Source of the DNA: JACMJL01 sp963791805
GTDB lineage: Bacteria; Bacillota; Clostridia; Clostridiales; Clostridiaceae
NCBI GenBank assembly: GCA_963791805.1
Contig: CAWBTU010000006.1
Coordinates: 1,550,001-1,614,000, forward strand
DNA: 64,000 nucleotides
Direction of reading: 5' to 3'
Part shown: in pieces, positions 38,452 through 50,217 of the stretch
Layout: each line of letters begins with the position of its first letter
Numbering within the stretch: the first letter of the stretch is position 1
Program-made: the position numbers and the translations under genes
Notes under the pieces: model-generated
What the model was told of the DNA's origin: nothing
Databases searched by the model: none
The model's input: only the letters and a program-made list of their open reading frames with translations

Positions 38452-39060
38452 ATGGTTGAACAGAAACCAAAAAAACAAGAAGAAATTTATGACTTTATTA
38501 AAAGTCAAGTTCATGAAAAAGGGTATCCACCTTCAGTAAGAGAAATATGTGTTGCTGTTGGTCTTAGCTCTACTTCTACAGTTCATGGCCATCTATCCAG
38601 ACTAGAGAAAAAAGGATTAATTAAAAGAGATCCAACAAAACCTAGAACAATTGAGATTATCGGAGATAATTTATCGAGAAAAGAAATGATCAATATTCCC
38701 ATTCTTGGTAAGGTTACTGCTGGAATTCCAATTTTAGCAGTTGAAAATATTGAAGATACCTTCCCATTGCCTATTGACTATGTTCATAGTACAAATGAGT
38801 TGTTTATGCTAAGAATTTCTGGTGAAAGCATGATTGATGCTGGCATAATAGATGGAGACTTAGCAATTATTGAAAAAACATCTTCAGCTACAAATGGTGA
38901 AATTATAGTGGCGTTAATTGGCGATGATGCTACAATTAAGAGATTTTATAAAGAAAAAGGACACATAAGGCTTCAACCAGAAAACAAATTACTAGCACCT
39001 ATTATAGTGCCAAATTGTGAAATAATAGGTAAACTAGTAGGCTTGTATAGGAAGTATTAA
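38452..39060 (+). CDS. lexA: LexA repressor
   Basis: LexA (202 aa) represses SOS genes and cleaves itself when activated by RecA. The N-terminal winged helix has [22 protein letters not shown]. The cleavage bond is Ala90-Gly91 (VTAGIP), the nucleophile Ser126 (SGESM) and the general base Lys163 (DATIKRF). I chose ATG 38452 after GAGGTG. Putative targets in the window are recA and lexA itself. Confidence 0.96.
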   Translation: MVEQKPKKQEEIYDFIKSQVHEKGYPPSVREICVAVGLSSTSTVHGHLSRLEKKGLIKRDPTKPRTIEIIGDNLSRKEMINIPILGKVTAGIPILAVENIEDTFPLPIDYVHSTNELFMLRISGESMIDAGIIDGDLAIIEKTSSATNGEIIVALIGDDATIKRFYKEKGHIRLQPENKLLAPIIVPNCEIIGKLVGLYRKY

Positions 39061-39074
39061 TTAAATTCTATTTT

Positions 39075-39110
39075 AAAAGGAGACGTACTTATTTTAGCAC
39101 GTCCCCTTTT
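39075..39110. terminator. Terminator between lexA and ynbB
   Basis: AAAAGGAGACGT (39075-39086) and ACGTCCCCTTTT (39099-39110) pair with one mismatch. A- and T-runs on both sides suit bidirectional use. Confidence 0.8.
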
Positions 39111-39125
39111 TATTTGTGGAATAAA

Positions 39126-40406
39126 TTAGCTTTTAATTTTTGATAAAGCTATTAATAATCCAATTTTAACATGGTCAAAAGTAAGACCACCTTGAAGATA
39201 TGCAATGTAAGGCTCTCTTATTGGTGCGTCTGCTGAAAGTTCTATGGATGCACCTTGGATAAATGCTCCCGCAGCCATAATAACTTGATCTGAATAGCCT
39301 GGCATATCCCAGGGTTCACATTCTAAAAATGAATCTATTGGTGATCCATTTTGAATTCCTTTGCAAAAATTAATTAATTTATCTTTATCATTAAACTTTA
39401 TTGCTTGAATTATATCACTTCTCTTATCATTGTACTTTGGCAATACTTCAAAACCTGCAAGTTCCATTAACCTTGAGCAAAGAATTGCTCCTTTTACAGC
39501 TTCCATAGTAACATGTGGTGCTAAAAACAAACCTTGATAAAAAGATCTCATTACACCAAATGTAGAGCCGCACTCCCCTCCAATACCTGGTATAGTTAAC
39601 CTATAGGCTGCTTGGTCCACATACTCACTTTTGCCTGCAATGTAGCCACCTGTGGGAGCAATTCCTCCACCAATATTTTTGATTAAAGAACCAGCAATAA
39701 GATCAGCCCCAACATCTGTAGGTTCAATAATATCTACAAATTCTCCATAGCAATTATCTACGAAGCAAATAATTTCAGAATTTACTTTCTTAACGCTTTC
39801 AACTACTTCTTGAATTTCCTTAACCTGCATTGCTTTTCTCCATCCATATCCAGTTGATCTTTGGATGTGAACAAGTTTTATGCTGTTATCTTCCTTTAAT
39901 ATTTTTACAATTGAACCTATATCAACTTTACCTTCTTTTAATTCAAGTTGTTTGTAGTTTACTCCGAATTCTTTTAAAGATCCTATTCTCTCTTTCCCAC
40001 TTATACCAATTATATTATGCAATGTATCATAAGGTGTACCACAAACTGATAGCATAGTGTCTCCAGGTCTTAAATTGCCAAACAAAACTGCTCCAATAGC
40101 ATGAGTACCATTAACAAAATGAGGTCTAACTAATGCACTTTCTGTATTAAAAATTCTTGCATAAACCTTGTCTAAAGAATCTCTTCCAATATCTCCATAT
40201 CCATAACCAGAGGAATTTGTGAAGTGTGAATCACTAATTCTTTCTTGTTGAAATGCATTTAATACTTTTAATTGATTATACTCCCGTATTTCATCATATT
40301 TTTTTAATTCTTCTTCTACATCTGAAAGAGCTTTATCAAATAAATCTAATACTTCTTCCTTTATTCCGTAAAAAGCAATTAGTGCTTCTTTTGTCTCATT
40401 AATCAT
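39126..40406 (-). CDS. ynbB: Methionine gamma-lyase family PLP protein (YnbB / aluminium-resistance family)
   Basis: This 426-aa PLP-dependent protein belongs to the family annotated as aluminium resistance protein or methionine gamma-lyase family (B. subtilis YnbB). Typical segments are FTNSSGYGYGDIGRDSLD, RPHFVNGTHAI, FVDNCYGEFVD and the PLP lysine in AGSLIKNIGGGIAPTGGY. I chose the ATG at 40406; the upstream AAAGGA is about 12 bases away. It follows miaA, separated by a 230-base gap containing a structured repeat. The true substrate is not established. Confidence 0.85.
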   Translation of the reverse strand: MINETKEALIAFYGIKEEVLDLFDKALSDVEEELKKYDEIREYNQLKVLNAFQQERISDSHFTNSSGYGYGDIGRDSLDKVYARIFNTESALVRPHFVNGTHAIGAVLFGNLRPGDTMLSVCGTPYDTLHNIIGISGKERIGSLKEFGVNYKQLELKEGKVDIGSIVKILKEDNSIKLVHIQRSTGYGWRKAMQVKEIQEVVESVKKVNSEIICFVDNCYGEFVDIIEPTDVGADLIAGSLIKNIGGGIAPTGGYIAGKSEYVDQAAYRLTIPGIGGECGSTFGVMRSFYQGLFLAPHVTMEAVKGAILCSRLMELAGFEVLPKYNDKRSDIIQAIKFNDKDKLINFCKGIQNGSPIDSFLECEPWDMPGYSDQVIMAAGAFIQGASIELSADAPIREPYIAYLQGGLTFDHVKIGLLIALSKIKS

Positions 40407-40494
40407 TGGTTTAATCAATCCTTTCAAATTAACATAGCATTTAATATTCTGTTGTTGCCTTTTTTATTGGTTACAAAGTTATCTTAATCTTTCA

Positions 40495-40590
40495 TTATTA
40501 TCTCTAGCAGGCGGCGTGACACTCTTCTCTTTATAGATAGCCTTTGGAGGTGAAGAATGTCACGGGTTATCTTGGGCAAGGTATTTGAAG
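40495..40590 (-). repeat. Structured repeat element, copy A (leader of ynbB)
   Basis: A 13-bp stem is formed by 40515-40527 and 40552-40564, enclosing a 24-base loop that holds a small CCT/AGG hairpin and the word CTATCTA. The flanking word AAGATAACCCG (minus strand) is shared with copy B. On the minus strand all 13 positions pair (one G-U); on the plus strand one pair becomes a C-A mismatch, so the minus strand is the likely RNA. See copies at 59877-59965 and about 60040-60120. Confidence 0.65.
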
Positions 40591-40635
40591 ACTAAGTTAC
40601 AATAACATTTAACTTATAGATATAAGAAATTAATG

Positions 40636-41562
40636 TTATCTTTTCGATTGTTCAATAATAAAATCAACTATCTTATCTTCATCTGCAAAGTCATCTTTAT
40701 TAATCCATTGAACATTTTCATTCTTTCTAAACCAAGTAAGCTGCCTCTTTGCGTAATTTCTTGAACCTTGTTTTATACTATTAGACGCTTCCTCTATAGT
40801 TATTTTACCATCTAAATAGTACAAAACCTCCTTATAGCCTATTCCCTTCATAGATTGCATATCAGAAGTTAATCCCATTGTATTAAGTTTTTTAACTTCT
40901 TCAAGCAGACCCTTTTCAAACATAATATCTACTCTTTGGTTTATTCTTTCATAAAGTCTATCTCTGTCCATTGTGAGTACAAAATAATTAAAGGCATAAA
41001 GAGTTTTTTTGTCCTTTTCTTCTATTTTGTATTCACTAAAAGGCTTACCAGTAAGTTTATATACCTCAAGGGCTCTAATTACTCTTTTTAAATTATTATA
41101 ATGAATATTTTCAAAAGATTTTATATCTATATCCTTTAGAAGATTATGAACATATTTCTTGCCCATTTCCTTAGCCATATTTTCAAGCGTAGCTCTATAG
41201 GTCTCGTCTTTGTTTGCTTCAGTAAAACTGTAGTCGCAAAGTAATGAATCAATGTAGAGACCTGTACCACCTACTATAATAGGTAGCTTACCTCTTGAAG
41301 TTATATCATCTACAAGTTCCATAGCTCTTTCTTTAAAGTCTGAAACTGTAAAACTTTCTGTTGGTTCAATAATATCAATCATATGATGCTTAATGCCCTG
41401 CATTTCACTTTCTAAAACTTTAGCAGAACCAACGTCCATATTTTTATAAATCTGCATTGAATCTGCAGAAATTATTTCACCATTCATTTTTTTTGCAAGC
41501 TTAATAGATATGTCAGTTTTTCCAACACCTGTAGGTCCACTTAATATAAGTATTTTTTTCAT
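40636..41562 (-). CDS. miaA: tRNA dimethylallyltransferase MiaA
   Basis: MiaA (308 aa) adds the dimethylallyl group to A37 of tRNAs reading UNN codons. The P-loop [11 protein letters not shown] is at the N-terminus, followed by [18 protein letters not shown] and the family stretch [18 protein letters not shown] at the end. It overlaps the last base of mutL. MiaB, acting next on the same base, is encoded at 46113-47441. No hfq follows, unlike in many relatives. Confidence 0.96.
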   Translation of the reverse strand: MKKILILSGPTGVGKTDISIKLAKKMNGEIISADSMQIYKNMDVGSAKVLESEMQGIKHHMIDIIEPTESFTVSDFKERAMELVDDITSRGKLPIIVGGTGLYIDSLLCDYSFTEANKDETYRATLENMAKEMGKKYVHNLLKDIDIKSFENIHYNNLKRVIRALEVYKLTGKPFSEYKIEEKDKKTLYAFNYFVLTMDRDRLYERINQRVDIMFEKGLLEEVKKLNTMGLTSDMQSMKGIGYKEVLYYLDGKITIEEASNSIKQGSRNYAKRQLTWFRKNENVQWINKDDFADEDKIVDFIIEQSKR

Positions 41563-43370
41563 TATTGTATCCTCTTAAATTTCTTTTCAAGTTCATTTAG
41601 TGACATCTTGATTATTGTAGGCCTACCATGTGGGCAATTAAAAGGGTCTTCAATATAACTTAAATCCTCAATTAATTTAACCATCTCAATTTGAGATAAT
41701 GAATTATTCCCTTTTACTGCAGCCTTGCAGGCCAGTGATGCAATTTTGTTATATTTTACATCAATAGTTAAACCAGTTCCCATATTTTTTAAATTATCAA
41801 TAATACTTAAAAATAAATTCTTTAAATCTGGCTTTCCAAGTAATATTGGGACTTCGCGAATTGTAATTGTATCCTCGCCAAAGATATCTATATTAAAACC
41901 AGTAGCTTGAAATAAATCTGCATTTTCAATATATGTAGCATAGTCCTCTGGGCTTAATTCTAGCACTTCAGGAACAATTAAAATTTGAGAAGTTATTTCT
42001 CTATTTTTTATTTCTTCTCTATATTTTTCGAAAATAATTTTTTCGTGAGCAGCATGTTGATCAATAATATATAGTTCTGATGCTGCCTCAGCAATAATAT
42101 ATGTATTGCTATATTGTCCTATAACTTTTAAGTACGGAAGTTTTCTATCTTTAGGTTTAATTTGTTTTTCAGAATTAATCTCAATATCTTTAATCTCAAC
42201 AGTCTTTTCATATACTGCTTCAGTTTCTTGCTTAGGTTCATACTTTATAGGAGCAATTGTTTTTTTAAGATCAATTGGTAATTCAAGTACCTCAATTGTT
42301 TCTGTTTTTTCCTTATTAACTTCCACTTGTTTTTCTATAACATCTAGGAAATCACCTTGTTCACTTTTAAAGGAGTTTATTCTGCTATCTCTTAATGCCT
42401 TGTGAACTGAATCAAAAACAGTTTTAAATATATACCTATCATCCTTAAACTTTATTTCAGATTTAGTAGGATGTACGTTTACGTCAATCATTTCTGGATA
42501 TATATCTAGAAAAATAATGAAAAAAGGAAACTTGTTTATCATTAAAAAGGATTTGAAGGCTGTTTCCACTGCAGTTGTAATAAGTTTGCTTTTAATATAC
42601 CGCTTATTCACAAAAATGCTTTGGTTATTTCTGCTACCTCGGCTCAATTCAGCAGTTCCAATGCATCCATAAACAGATAATACATCAGCATGTTCTTCAA
42701 AATTAATTATATTTTCACAAGTATTTTTATCATAAATAAATCTAATTGTATCCGCAATATTAGCACTGGCATAAGTAGATACAGTATTCTTCCCATTATT
42801 TATAAGTTTGAAAGAGATTTCATTGTGTGATAACGCCAATCTATTTACAATGTCAGTAATCATGGCACTTTCTCTTTGAGAAGACTTCATGAATTTTTGT
42901 CTAGCTGGTACATTAAAAAAAAGATTGTTTACTTCTATGGAGGTACCTAAATTACTTCCAGTATCTTTAATATATTCTACATTTCCACCAGCAATAGCTA
43001 TTTCTTTTCCATAGTCGAATTCCTTAGTTCTACTTTTAAATATTGTGTTAGAAACTGAGGCTATACTTGGAAGCGCCTCCCCTCTAAAGCCCATACTGCT
43101 TATTTTGAAAATATCATCAATATCTTCTATCTTACTAGTAGCATGAGGTAAAAAAGCTTTGCTTACATCTTCTGGGTGAACTCCAACTCCATCATCCGTA
43201 ACTTTAATGGACTTCTGTCCACCATCATATATTTCTATAGTAATATTTTTCGCTTCAGCATCTATACTGTTTTCAATAAGTTCTTTAACCACTGAAAAGG
43301 GCCGTTCAACTACTTCACCAGCAGCTATTTTATTTGAGGTAATGTCATCTAAAATATTTATCCTTTTCAT
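41562..43370 (-). CDS. mutL: DNA mismatch repair protein MutL
   Basis: MutL (602 aa) couples mismatch recognition by MutS to strand incision. The GHKL ATPase has [22 protein letters not shown] and VTDDGVGV. The C-terminal domain has [14 protein letters not shown], the endonuclease metal motif, and CPHGRPT, so this is the nicking type found in bacteria without MutH. I chose ATG 43370 after AAAGGAG. It lies 37 bases downstream of mutS. Confidence 0.95.
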   Translation of the reverse strand: MKRINILDDITSNKIAAGEVVERPFSVVKELIENSIDAEAKNITIEIYDGGQKSIKVTDDGVGVHPEDVSKAFLPHATSKIEDIDDIFKISSMGFRGEALPSIASVSNTIFKSRTKEFDYGKEIAIAGGNVEYIKDTGSNLGTSIEVNNLFFNVPARQKFMKSSQRESAMITDIVNRLALSHNEISFKLINNGKNTVSTYASANIADTIRFIYDKNTCENIINFEEHADVLSVYGCIGTAELSRGSRNNQSIFVNKRYIKSKLITTAVETAFKSFLMINKFPFFIIFLDIYPEMIDVNVHPTKSEIKFKDDRYIFKTVFDSVHKALRDSRINSFKSEQGDFLDVIEKQVEVNKEKTETIEVLELPIDLKKTIAPIKYEPKQETEAVYEKTVEIKDIEINSEKQIKPKDRKLPYLKVIGQYSNTYIIAEAASELYIIDQHAAHEKIIFEKYREEIKNREITSQILIVPEVLELSPEDYATYIENADLFQATGFNIDIFGEDTITIREVPILLGKPDLKNLFLSIIDNLKNMGTGLTIDVKYNKIASLACKAAVKGNNSLSQIEMVKLIEDLSYIEDPFNCPHGRPTIIKMSLNELEKKFKRIQ

Positions 43371-43407
43371 GTTTTCTCCTTTTAGCATATTAATGCCATT
43401 TTCAAAA

Positions 43408-46017
43408 TTAAATTTGTTTTGCTTCTTTTATCAAATCATTAAGTTTATTTAGTCCTTCAAGTGGTGTCATATTGTTTAAATCAATATTTTTAAGTTTATC
43501 TATAAAAGTATCCTTTTGAAAATCTAAAAAGCCAAGCTGCTTATTTGTTTCACTTTGGGAACTACTTTTTGAAGTAACAGAATCTAATTCAACACTTGAC
43601 TCTTCAGTAACCTCTAAATTTGCTAATATTTCTTTAGCTCTTTTAGTTACCTGATCTGGTAATCCAGCAAGCTTAGCTACTTCTATTCCATAGGAATCAT
43701 CGGCTCCACCTGGGATAATCTTACGCAAAAATGCAATCTCATCTCCAATTTTTTTAACTGCTACTGAATAATTCTTTACCCCTTTAATTCTACCTTCAAG
43801 TCGAATTAATTCATGATAATGGGTAGCAAAAAGAGTTTTGCATTTTAGCTCCTTATTTGAACATATGTATTCTATCACAGCCCAGGCAATGCTAAGACCA
43901 TCATAAGTGCTTGTGCCTCTCCCAACTTCATCTAGTAAGACAAGACTGTTATTGGTGGCATTACGCAGTATATTAGACACTTCCCACATTTCCACCATAA
44001 ATGTACTTTTTCCTGCAGCAAGATCATCTGAGGCACCAATTCTGGTAAATATTTTATCACAGATAGAAATAGATGCTTCTTTTGCAGGAACAAAGCTACC
44101 CATTTGTGCCATCAAAACTATTAATGCAATTTGTCGCATATAAGTTGATTTTCCTGCCATATTTGGACCAGTTATTAAAAGCATTTGTTCTTTACTATTA
44201 TCAATGCAGGCATCATTAGATACAAAGGTGCCTGTTGGAATGATTTTTTCAATAACTGGATGTCTACCATCTTTTATACTGATTAATCCAGCCTTAGTTA
44301 TCTTAGGCTTACAGTAATTATATTGCAGGGCGATTGTAGCCAAAGAACTTAAACAATCAACCTCAGCAAGAATACGTGCGCTTAATTGCATTCTATCTAT
44401 TTTAGATTCAATTTCATTTCTAATGGTCACAAAAATATCATACTCTAAGCTTATTAGTTTTTCTTCTGCACCTAATATTTTATCTTCCATTTCTTTAAGT
44501 TCAGGTGTAATATATCGCTCTGCATTTGACAGAGTTTGTTTTCTTATATATCTACCTTCTGGGATAGAATTAAAATTAGCTTTTGTTATTTCAATATAAT
44601 ATCCAAAAACCTTATTATAGCCTATCTTTAAAGATTTAATTCCAGTTTCTTCTCTTTCAGAGTTTTCAAGAGCTGCTATCCATTCTTTACCGTGGGCCTT
44701 GGCAGTTCTAAGCTCATCAATTTCCTGATTAAAGCCTTCTTTAATTAAATTACCGTCTTTTAAGGACAAAGATGGATTTTCATATATAGACTTTTCTAAA
44801 AGCTGATAGACATCTTCAAGTTCATCTAATTCACTATACATACCCTTTAGCATTTTGCTATTAAACTTACTTAATAGTGATTTAACTGAAGGTAATTTAC
44901 CTAAGGAATTTTTAAGAGATAAAAGTTCCTTTGCATTTACATTTTTCGAAGATATTTTCCCAATTATCCTCTCCATATCATAAATGTCTTTTAACTCTTC
45001 TTTCAAATCCTCATGTAATGAAATACTTGAAACTAATTCTTCAACTGAATCTAACCTTTTTTCTATTCTAGTCTTATCAATAAGTGGTTGATCAATCCAT
45101 TTTCTTAGTTGTCTTGCGCCCATTGCAGTATTAGTCTTGTCAAGTACCCAAAGTAAAGATCCTTTTTTAGTCTTTTCTCTAATATTCTCAGTTAACTCTA
45201 AGTTTCTTCTTGAATTAATATCAATAGTTAAATAGTCTACCACATTATAAAATTGAATGGTATTAAGATTAGTTAAGGCAACCTTTTGTGTTTCGTAAAT
45301 ATAGTTTATTAATCCATTTACGGAAAAGCTAACCACAGGTTCTAATTTAGCTTCAGAATAATTTTTAAACTGATTTTCTATATTTATATTTGCTTCAAAG
45401 GTAAAATACTCACTACTTCTAAAGGTAAAAGGAACACTAAACCTTTCTCTAATGGTAGTTATTAATTTTTCTGAAACAGTATCAAGAATAAGAATTTCGC
45501 TTGGATTATATTTGCTTATCTCATCAAGGATATTGTCAATAACAAACTCAGTAAACGTGCAGAAAAAATCACCTGTTGAAATATCTGCAAAGCAAATTCC
45601 AGTAGATTTATTTTTTTCATCTAAATATAAGCTCATAATATAATTGTTTTTTGTATCCTCTAAAAAAGATGCATCTGTATAGGTTCCAGGTGTTACTATC
45701 TTGATTATACCTCTTTCAACTATACCTTTGGCCACGGTTGGATCTTCTAATTGCTCACATATAGCAACTTTAAAGCCCTTATTTATAAGTCTTCCAATAT
45801 AGTTATTAGCTGCATGATAAGGGATGCCACACATTGGAGCCCTTTGTTCTAAACCACAATCTCTGCCTGTTAGGACTAGTTCTAGTTCTCTTGAGGCAAC
45901 TTCAGCATCATCAAAAAACATTTCGTAAAAATCTCCAAGTCTAAAAAACAAAATACAATCTTTGCATTTTTCCTTTACTTGTAGATATTGATTCATCATT
46001 GGAGTCAAAGCCAACAT
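43408..46017 (-). CDS. mutS: DNA mismatch repair protein MutS
   Basis: MutS (869 aa) recognises mismatches. The N-terminal mismatch-binding motif appears as [15 protein letters not shown]. The ABC ATPase has Walker [24 protein letters not shown] and Walker [17 protein letters not shown]. The extreme C-terminus is followed by mutL. I chose ATG 46017 after AAGGAG. The linked miaB-mutS-mutL-miaA order is common in Firmicutes. Confidence 0.96.
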   Translation of the reverse strand: MLALTPMMNQYLQVKEKCKDCILFFRLGDFYEMFFDDAEVASRELELVLTGRDCGLEQRAPMCGIPYHAANNYIGRLINKGFKVAICEQLEDPTVAKGIVERGIIKIVTPGTYTDASFLEDTKNNYIMSLYLDEKNKSTGICFADISTGDFFCTFTEFVIDNILDEISKYNPSEILILDTVSEKLITTIRERFSVPFTFRSSEYFTFEANINIENQFKNYSEAKLEPVVSFSVNGLINYIYETQKVALTNLNTIQFYNVVDYLTIDINSRRNLELTENIREKTKKGSLLWVLDKTNTAMGARQLRKWIDQPLIDKTRIEKRLDSVEELVSSISLHEDLKEELKDIYDMERIIGKISSKNVNAKELLSLKNSLGKLPSVKSLLSKFNSKMLKGMYSELDELEDVYQLLEKSIYENPSLSLKDGNLIKEGFNQEIDELRTAKAHGKEWIAALENSEREETGIKSLKIGYNKVFGYYIEITKANFNSIPEGRYIRKQTLSNAERYITPELKEMEDKILGAEEKLISLEYDIFVTIRNEIESKIDRMQLSARILAEVDCLSSLATIALQYNYCKPKITKAGLISIKDGRHPVIEKIIPTGTFVSNDACIDNSKEQMLLITGPNMAGKSTYMRQIALIVLMAQMGSFVPAKEASISICDKIFTRIGASDDLAAGKSTFMVEMWEVSNILRNATNNSLVLLDEVGRGTSTYDGLSIAWAVIEYICSNKELKCKTLFATHYHELIRLEGRIKGVKNYSVAVKKIGDEIAFLRKIIPGGADDSYGIEVAKLAGLPDQVTKRAKEILANLEVTEESSVELDSVTSKSSSQSETNKQLGFLDFQKDTFIDKLKNIDLNNMTPLEGLNKLNDLIKEAKQI

Positions 46018-46112
46018 TACCACTCCTTAACTTAGGGATATAACAATAAACTAACTAGCTAGGTTTTAGTAGTTTGGGCATGTAAGTTTATTTTATTTCC
46101 CTTAATATATTC

Positions 46113-47441
46113 CTACTCGATTTCACCAACTAAGGAGAAGGAATTTGCTTTAATAATTTTAACATTAATTAATTTCCCAACTAAATCATCAGATCCTTGA
46201 AAATTGACTAATTTACCAGTTCTTGTTCTTCCCATATATTTTGTGCTATCATTTTTACTCTGTCCTTCAACTAAAATTTCGCAAACTCTGCCCTCATATT
46301 CTTTATTCTTTTTGGCACAGCATTCATTTACTACTTCAAGCAATCTATTAAACCTTTCATGTTTAACTTCATAGCTAATTTGGTCTTCCATTTCATCTGC
46401 AGGGGTGCCTGATCTTTTTGAATAGATAAAAGTAAAGGCTGAATCATATTCAACTTCCTTAACTAAACTTATTGTTTCTAAAAAGTCTTCTTCCGTTTCA
46501 CCTGGAAAACCTATTATTATATCCGTAGTTAAGGCAATATCCGGTATCTCTTTCTTTATTTCACTTATCAAGGATAGATACTTTTCTCTATCATAATGCC
46601 TATTCATTCTTTTCAGTAGATTTGAGGAACCTGATTGAACGGGTATATGGATATGTTCACAAACCTTGTCACAGTCTCTAACAGCTTCTATAACATCTAC
46701 GGTTAAATCCTTAGGATGTGAAGTCATAAACCTAATTCTTTCTAAACCCGCAATTTTATTTACTCGTCTGAGCAAACCGGCAAAATTAATTTTAGGTTCT
46801 AGCTCTTTACCGTAAGAATTAACATTCTGACCTAAAAGAGTTATTTCCTTATATCCTTTACTTACTAATTCAATAATCTCATTTTCAATATCTTCTGGCT
46901 TTCTACTTCTTTCTCTTCCTCTAACAAATGGAACAATACAATAGGTACAAAAATTATTACATCCATACATTATTGTTACAAAAGCCTTACTATTACTCTC
47001 CCTATCAATTGGTAAACCTTCAATTATGCCTTCTTCTTTATTTAAAATCTCAATTACAGATTTATTTTCTTGTCTAACTCTACTTAAATATTCTGGGAAC
47101 TTATGAGAATTATGAGTTCCAAAAATTATATCAACAAAAGGATATTTTTTTATTAGAGCCTTTGGCATTCCCTCTTGTTGCATCATGCAACCACAAACAG
47201 CTATTATTAAATCAGGGTTATCTTTTTTTAATTTTTTAAGCGCTCCAAGACTTCCATACACCTTTAACTCAGCATTTTCTCTAACACAACAGGTATTGAA
47301 AATTATCACATCAGCAACTTCTTTTTCATCAGTTTTAGTGTAACCTAAAGAAAGAAGCATCCCTGAAAGCTTCTCCGAATCCTCTTCATTCATTTGGCAA
47401 CCCCAAGTTTCAATATAATAATTCTTCTCTATTTTATTCAA
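46113..47441 (-). CDS. miaB: tRNA-2-methylthio-N6-dimethylallyladenosine synthase MiaB
   Basis: MiaB (442 aa) is a radical SAM methylthiotransferase for ms2i6A37 in tRNA. UPF0004 cysteines are in [21 protein letters not shown] and CGCMMQQ. The radical SAM motif is [16 protein letters not shown] domain ends the protein. The start is uncertain: TTG 47441 is about 11 bases after AAGGAG, while a GTG at 47453 is within that site. The next ATG would remove the first cluster Cys. Confidence 0.94.
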   Translation of the reverse strand: MNKIEKNYYIETWGCQMNEEDSEKLSGMLLSLGYTKTDEKEVADVIIFNTCCVRENAELKVYGSLGALKKLKKDNPDLIIAVCGCMMQQEGMPKALIKKYPFVDIIFGTHNSHKFPEYLSRVRQENKSVIEILNKEEGIIEGLPIDRESNSKAFVTIMYGCNNFCTYCIVPFVRGRERSRKPEDIENEIIELVSKGYKEITLLGQNVNSYGKELEPKINFAGLLRRVNKIAGLERIRFMTSHPKDLTVDVIEAVRDCDKVCEHIHIPVQSGSSNLLKRMNRHYDREKYLSLISEIKKEIPDIALTTDIIIGFPGETEEDFLETISLVKEVEYDSAFTFIYSKRSGTPADEMEDQISYEVKHERFNRLLEVVNECCAKKNKEYEGRVCEILVEGQSKNDSTKYMGRTRTGKLVNFQGSDDLVGKLINVKIIKANSFSLVGEIE

Positions 47442-47548
47442 TGTGTAATACACTCCTTAGTTCATTTAATCTAACTAATTAATTATAAACAATAATATAA
47501 AAAAAAACTATAAAAACTACAAAATTATATGTATTTTGCTCTAAGTTT

Positions 47549-47571
47549 AAACATTTATTGAATAAATGTTT
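47549..47571. repeat. Inverted repeat between miaB and the GNAT gene
   Basis: AAACATTTATT (47549-47559) and AATAAATGTTT (47561-47571) are perfect 11-base arms. The T-run follows on the plus strand, where there is no gene to terminate. It may be an operator or a weak terminator. Confidence 0.4.
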
Positions 47572-47617
47572 TTTGAAAGAAAAAAACACCCTCGAAATAA
47601 TCAAGCGCATTTTTTAC

Positions 47618-48487
47618 TTACATTCTATTTAAAGTCCAATTATAGCTTTCTTTGTTAATTTCAAAACCACAGGATCTATACAATTTAATTGCTCGTTCAT
47701 TTTCAGATTTCACTCTTATAAAGGCATAATCATAATGATATTTTTTAATTACATTTAATAAATGTTCTAGAAGCATTTTACCAAACCCATGACTTCTATA
47801 TTCTTTTAGAATTCCAAAGTTTACGATAGTTGGATAATCAGATTCAAAAATCACCTGTCCATATCCTATATATTTATCTTTATACTTTATAAATATAGAT
47901 CCATTATTATAATAATAATTTTGCAACTCGTCGTAATAAATATCTTGAGCTGTTAGTGGTTCACGGTTAGAATTTTTGAAAATTTCGTTTTGAAGATCAC
48001 ATCTGATTTTTTCATTAACACCTTTTTGAAAAACTTGAAAAGAAATATTTTCATCACATAGGAAGTTATTTATTCCATCTATATGTTTATACATTTCAAT
48101 AGTACCATTTCCTTTTTTAAAACCAAGCTCCGCTAAAACTCTAAAGTTAAAGTCATTTTTTGAACATAAATAGCATAAATCAGTTTTTCCTTTATTGGAA
48201 GACAGTAAAATACTACAAGCCTTATAAGCATCTAGTCCTTCTTCAACATTTATAGAATTAATTATTGAAGTTTTTCTATTCTTTACGCTTATCCATGAAT
48301 ATCCAACATACTCTGATTGGAGTTTTAGAAGTTTAACTCTTTTAAGCATAAATATTTGCTGAGCAAAACCAACTGAAATATAGTCTTCAAAAAAGTCATC
48401 ATTCAGCTCATTAAAATATTTTCTACTGTTATTAAGCTCTTTCATGGCCGTTAATTCTTTCTTACTTAATCCAACACAATTAAACAT
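47618..48487 (-). CDS. GNAT family N-acetyltransferase
   Basis: This 289-aa protein ends in a GNAT domain with the acetyl-CoA motif EYRSHGFGKMLLEHLL and IRVKSENERAIKLYRSCGFE. The N-terminal 150 residues are less conserved and may be a degenerate second GNAT domain. Start ATG 48487 follows AGAGGA. It lies 40 bases downstream of the CotS-like gene and may be co-transcribed. The substrate is unknown. Confidence 0.8.
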   Translation of the reverse strand: MFNCVGLSKKELTAMKELNNSRKYFNELNDDFFEDYISVGFAQQIFMLKRVKLLKLQSEYVGYSWISVKNRKTSIINSINVEEGLDAYKACSILLSSNKGKTDLCYLCSKNDFNFRVLAELGFKKGNGTIEMYKHIDGINNFLCDENISFQVFQKGVNEKIRCDLQNEIFKNSNREPLTAQDIYYDELQNYYYNNGSIFIKYKDKYIGYGQVIFESDYPTIVNFGILKEYRSHGFGKMLLEHLLNVIKKYHYDYAFIRVKSENERAIKLYRSCGFEINKESYNWTLNRM

Positions 48488-48527
48488 ATTAATCCTCTTA
48501 ATTTTTAAAATTTAATCCACTATATCA

Positions 48528-49583
48528 TTATACATATTCTTCAATATAATTTAAATACGCATCAAAAAATTCTTGTTCTAATTCATAATATTTTACAAGC
48601 TTATTTAATTTATGCATATACTTAACTTCTGACCAATTTTTATGTTTAACATATCTTTTATTGCCTAGTTTCCAGAATTTGTGCGGAAATACAATTAAAG
48701 CTAGCATAGCTTCAATTTCTTCTTTTGATAATTTATTTTCACTATTATATGCTTCAATGAGAAGTTTTGCTTTAGAAAAATCCCATTGATACTCATTCTT
48801 ATACATTAGCCTTCTAAGTATTTTACCTAAATCATTTATATGAAGATCAATTAATATGCTATCTAAGTCAACTATAAAATAATCTTCACCTTTTTTTAAA
48901 ATGTTTTGATAATAGAAGCTATCATGGCAAATAGTTTTTCTTTCATTTGCTGCATTTGATAGTAAATAATAATTTGATTTATTTAATATTTTTAAAGCCA
49001 TAATTCCTCTTTCAATGTATATATCAATAAATTTGTAATATATATTATCAAATTCATTTCTTAATCTCTTGTTTTCAATAATTTTTTTAAATTTTTCTAG
49101 ATCATAAATATTACCATTGAAAATCTGAGGCCAGTTTTTTAAATTATTCTTTATCTTTAGTTTATCAATATTTATTTTGCTTGAAGCAAGGTGAAATTTA
49201 GCAAGTAACTTCACACAATTTTCAGCTTCTTCTACTTCATCCAGTGAGCATTCCTCACCATCAATCCATTCTGTCGCATAAAAAATCATATTCTTAGATT
49301 TAACAAAATAGTTTCCCTCACTGGTTTTCAGATATTGAGGAATATTATTAAAACCAATTTTAAATAACTCTTCAACAAATAAGCTGCCGTTTTGAGATTT
49401 TAAAGCACCATGCTTCATCCGCTTTAAGCATACTAAGCTATCCTCAGTTTCAACTTTGTAGGCACTTCTTGCTTTTGTAATATTAACTATATTGATGTCA
49501 TACTTTTCTAAAACTCTACTTACTATCTCTCTTTCTTTTATTCCAAAATCATCTACAACACATACTCTATTATTATTACTCAT
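48528..49583 (-). CDS. CotS family spore coat protein (kinase-like)
   Basis: This 351-aa protein fits the CotS/YutH family of spore coat proteins with an aminoglycoside phosphotransferase-like fold. Kinase-like features include a lysine in SLVCLKRMKHG, the segment YATEWIDGEECSL, the HDSFYYQNIL region in place of HxDxxxxN and a DLDSI metal motif. These suggest it may retain nucleotide binding. Sporulation timing is expected from the family but no promoter was identified. Confidence 0.8.
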   Translation of the reverse strand: MSNNNRVCVVDDFGIKEREIVSRVLEKYDINIVNITKARSAYKVETEDSLVCLKRMKHGALKSQNGSLFVEELFKIGFNNIPQYLKTSEGNYFVKSKNMIFYATEWIDGEECSLDEVEEAENCVKLLAKFHLASSKINIDKLKIKNNLKNWPQIFNGNIYDLEKFKKIIENKRLRNEFDNIYYKFIDIYIERGIMALKILNKSNYYLLSNAANERKTICHDSFYYQNILKKGEDYFIVDLDSILIDLHINDLGKILRRLMYKNEYQWDFSKAKLLIEAYNSENKLSKEEIEAMLALIVFPHKFWKLGNKRYVKHKNWSEVKYMHKLNKLVKYYELEQEFFDAYLNYIEEYV

Positions 49584-49645
49584 TATTCCCCCTACTTAGA
49601 GATTATTGCTAATAAAGTATATTTCGTAAATTATAAATTATGACA

Positions 49646-49676
49646 GAAAAAAAGATCTTCATAAAAATGAAGATCT
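49646..49676 (-). terminator. Terminator after speD
   Basis: On the minus strand AGATCTTCAT, loop TTTT, ATGAAGATCT (49676-49653) is a perfect 10-bp stem, followed by seven T. It starts within the speD stop codon. Confidence 0.92.
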
Positions 49677-50056
49677 CATATATTAGAAGCCTTAACAGAA
49701 ACACTTTGTTCAAAAATCCCTCTTTTAACTTCTGTAGCAGTCATATTCTTTGCATTTAAGTATTCAGTGATGTAATCACACGCTTTCCATGGATTAACGC
49801 TATCACCACAGGTAAATACATCAACTGCTGCATATCCAAGCTCTGGCCATGTATGAATAGTTAAATGAGATTCCGAAATTATAACAACACCACTTACACC
49901 CTGTGGACTAAATTTATGAAATGCAACTTCCCTAACTTCAGCTCCAGCTTTTAGGGCAGATTCAACCATTGTTTTTTCGATAAAATCTTTATTGTTTAAT
50001 ACCTGAGAATCACATCCATAAATCTCAGCTAAAATATGGCGTCCAAGTTCCTTCAT
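49676..50056 (-). CDS. speD: S-adenosylmethionine decarboxylase proenzyme
   Basis: This 126-aa enzyme decarboxylates SAM to supply aminopropyl groups for spermidine. It is the short SpeH type. Self-cleavage occurs before the Ser in [20 protein letters not shown], generating the pyruvoyl cofactor, and the catalytic Cys lies in [10 protein letters not shown]. No speE is adjacent. It has its own promoter and terminator. Start ATG 50056 follows GGGAGG. Confidence 0.95.
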   Translation of the reverse strand: MKELGRHILAEIYGCDSQVLNNKDFIEKTMVESALKAGAEVREVAFHKFSPQGVSGVVIISESHLTIHTWPELGYAAVDVFTCGDSVNPWKACDYITEYLNAKNMTATEVKRGIFEQSVSVKASNI

Positions 50057-50097
50057 TTCCTATATTTGCCTCCCTTATATTTCTTATAACAAATTAA

Positions 50098-50125
50098 ATC
50101 TTATCAAAATTCCGCAAAAAGTCAA
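50098..50125 (-). promoter_or_regulatory. Predicted speD promoter
   Basis: On the minus strand TTGACT (50125-50120) and TAAGAT (50103-50098) are 16 bases apart. Confidence 0.55.
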
Positions 50126-50147
50126 CAAAATTTGCAATTATTATAAG

Positions 50148-50201
50148 AAAAAATAAAATTAACATAAATGCGTGTTGATAAAAATACCTCCACGCATTTA
50201 T
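50148..50201 (-). terminator. Terminator-like hairpin after ispH-rpsA
   Basis: ATAAATGCGTG and CACGCATTTAT (50201-50164, minus strand) are perfect 11-base arms around a 16-base loop, starting 17 bases after the stop codon. A T-rich stretch follows. Confidence 0.65.
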
Positions 50202-50217
50202 CTTAAGTGCTGAATTT

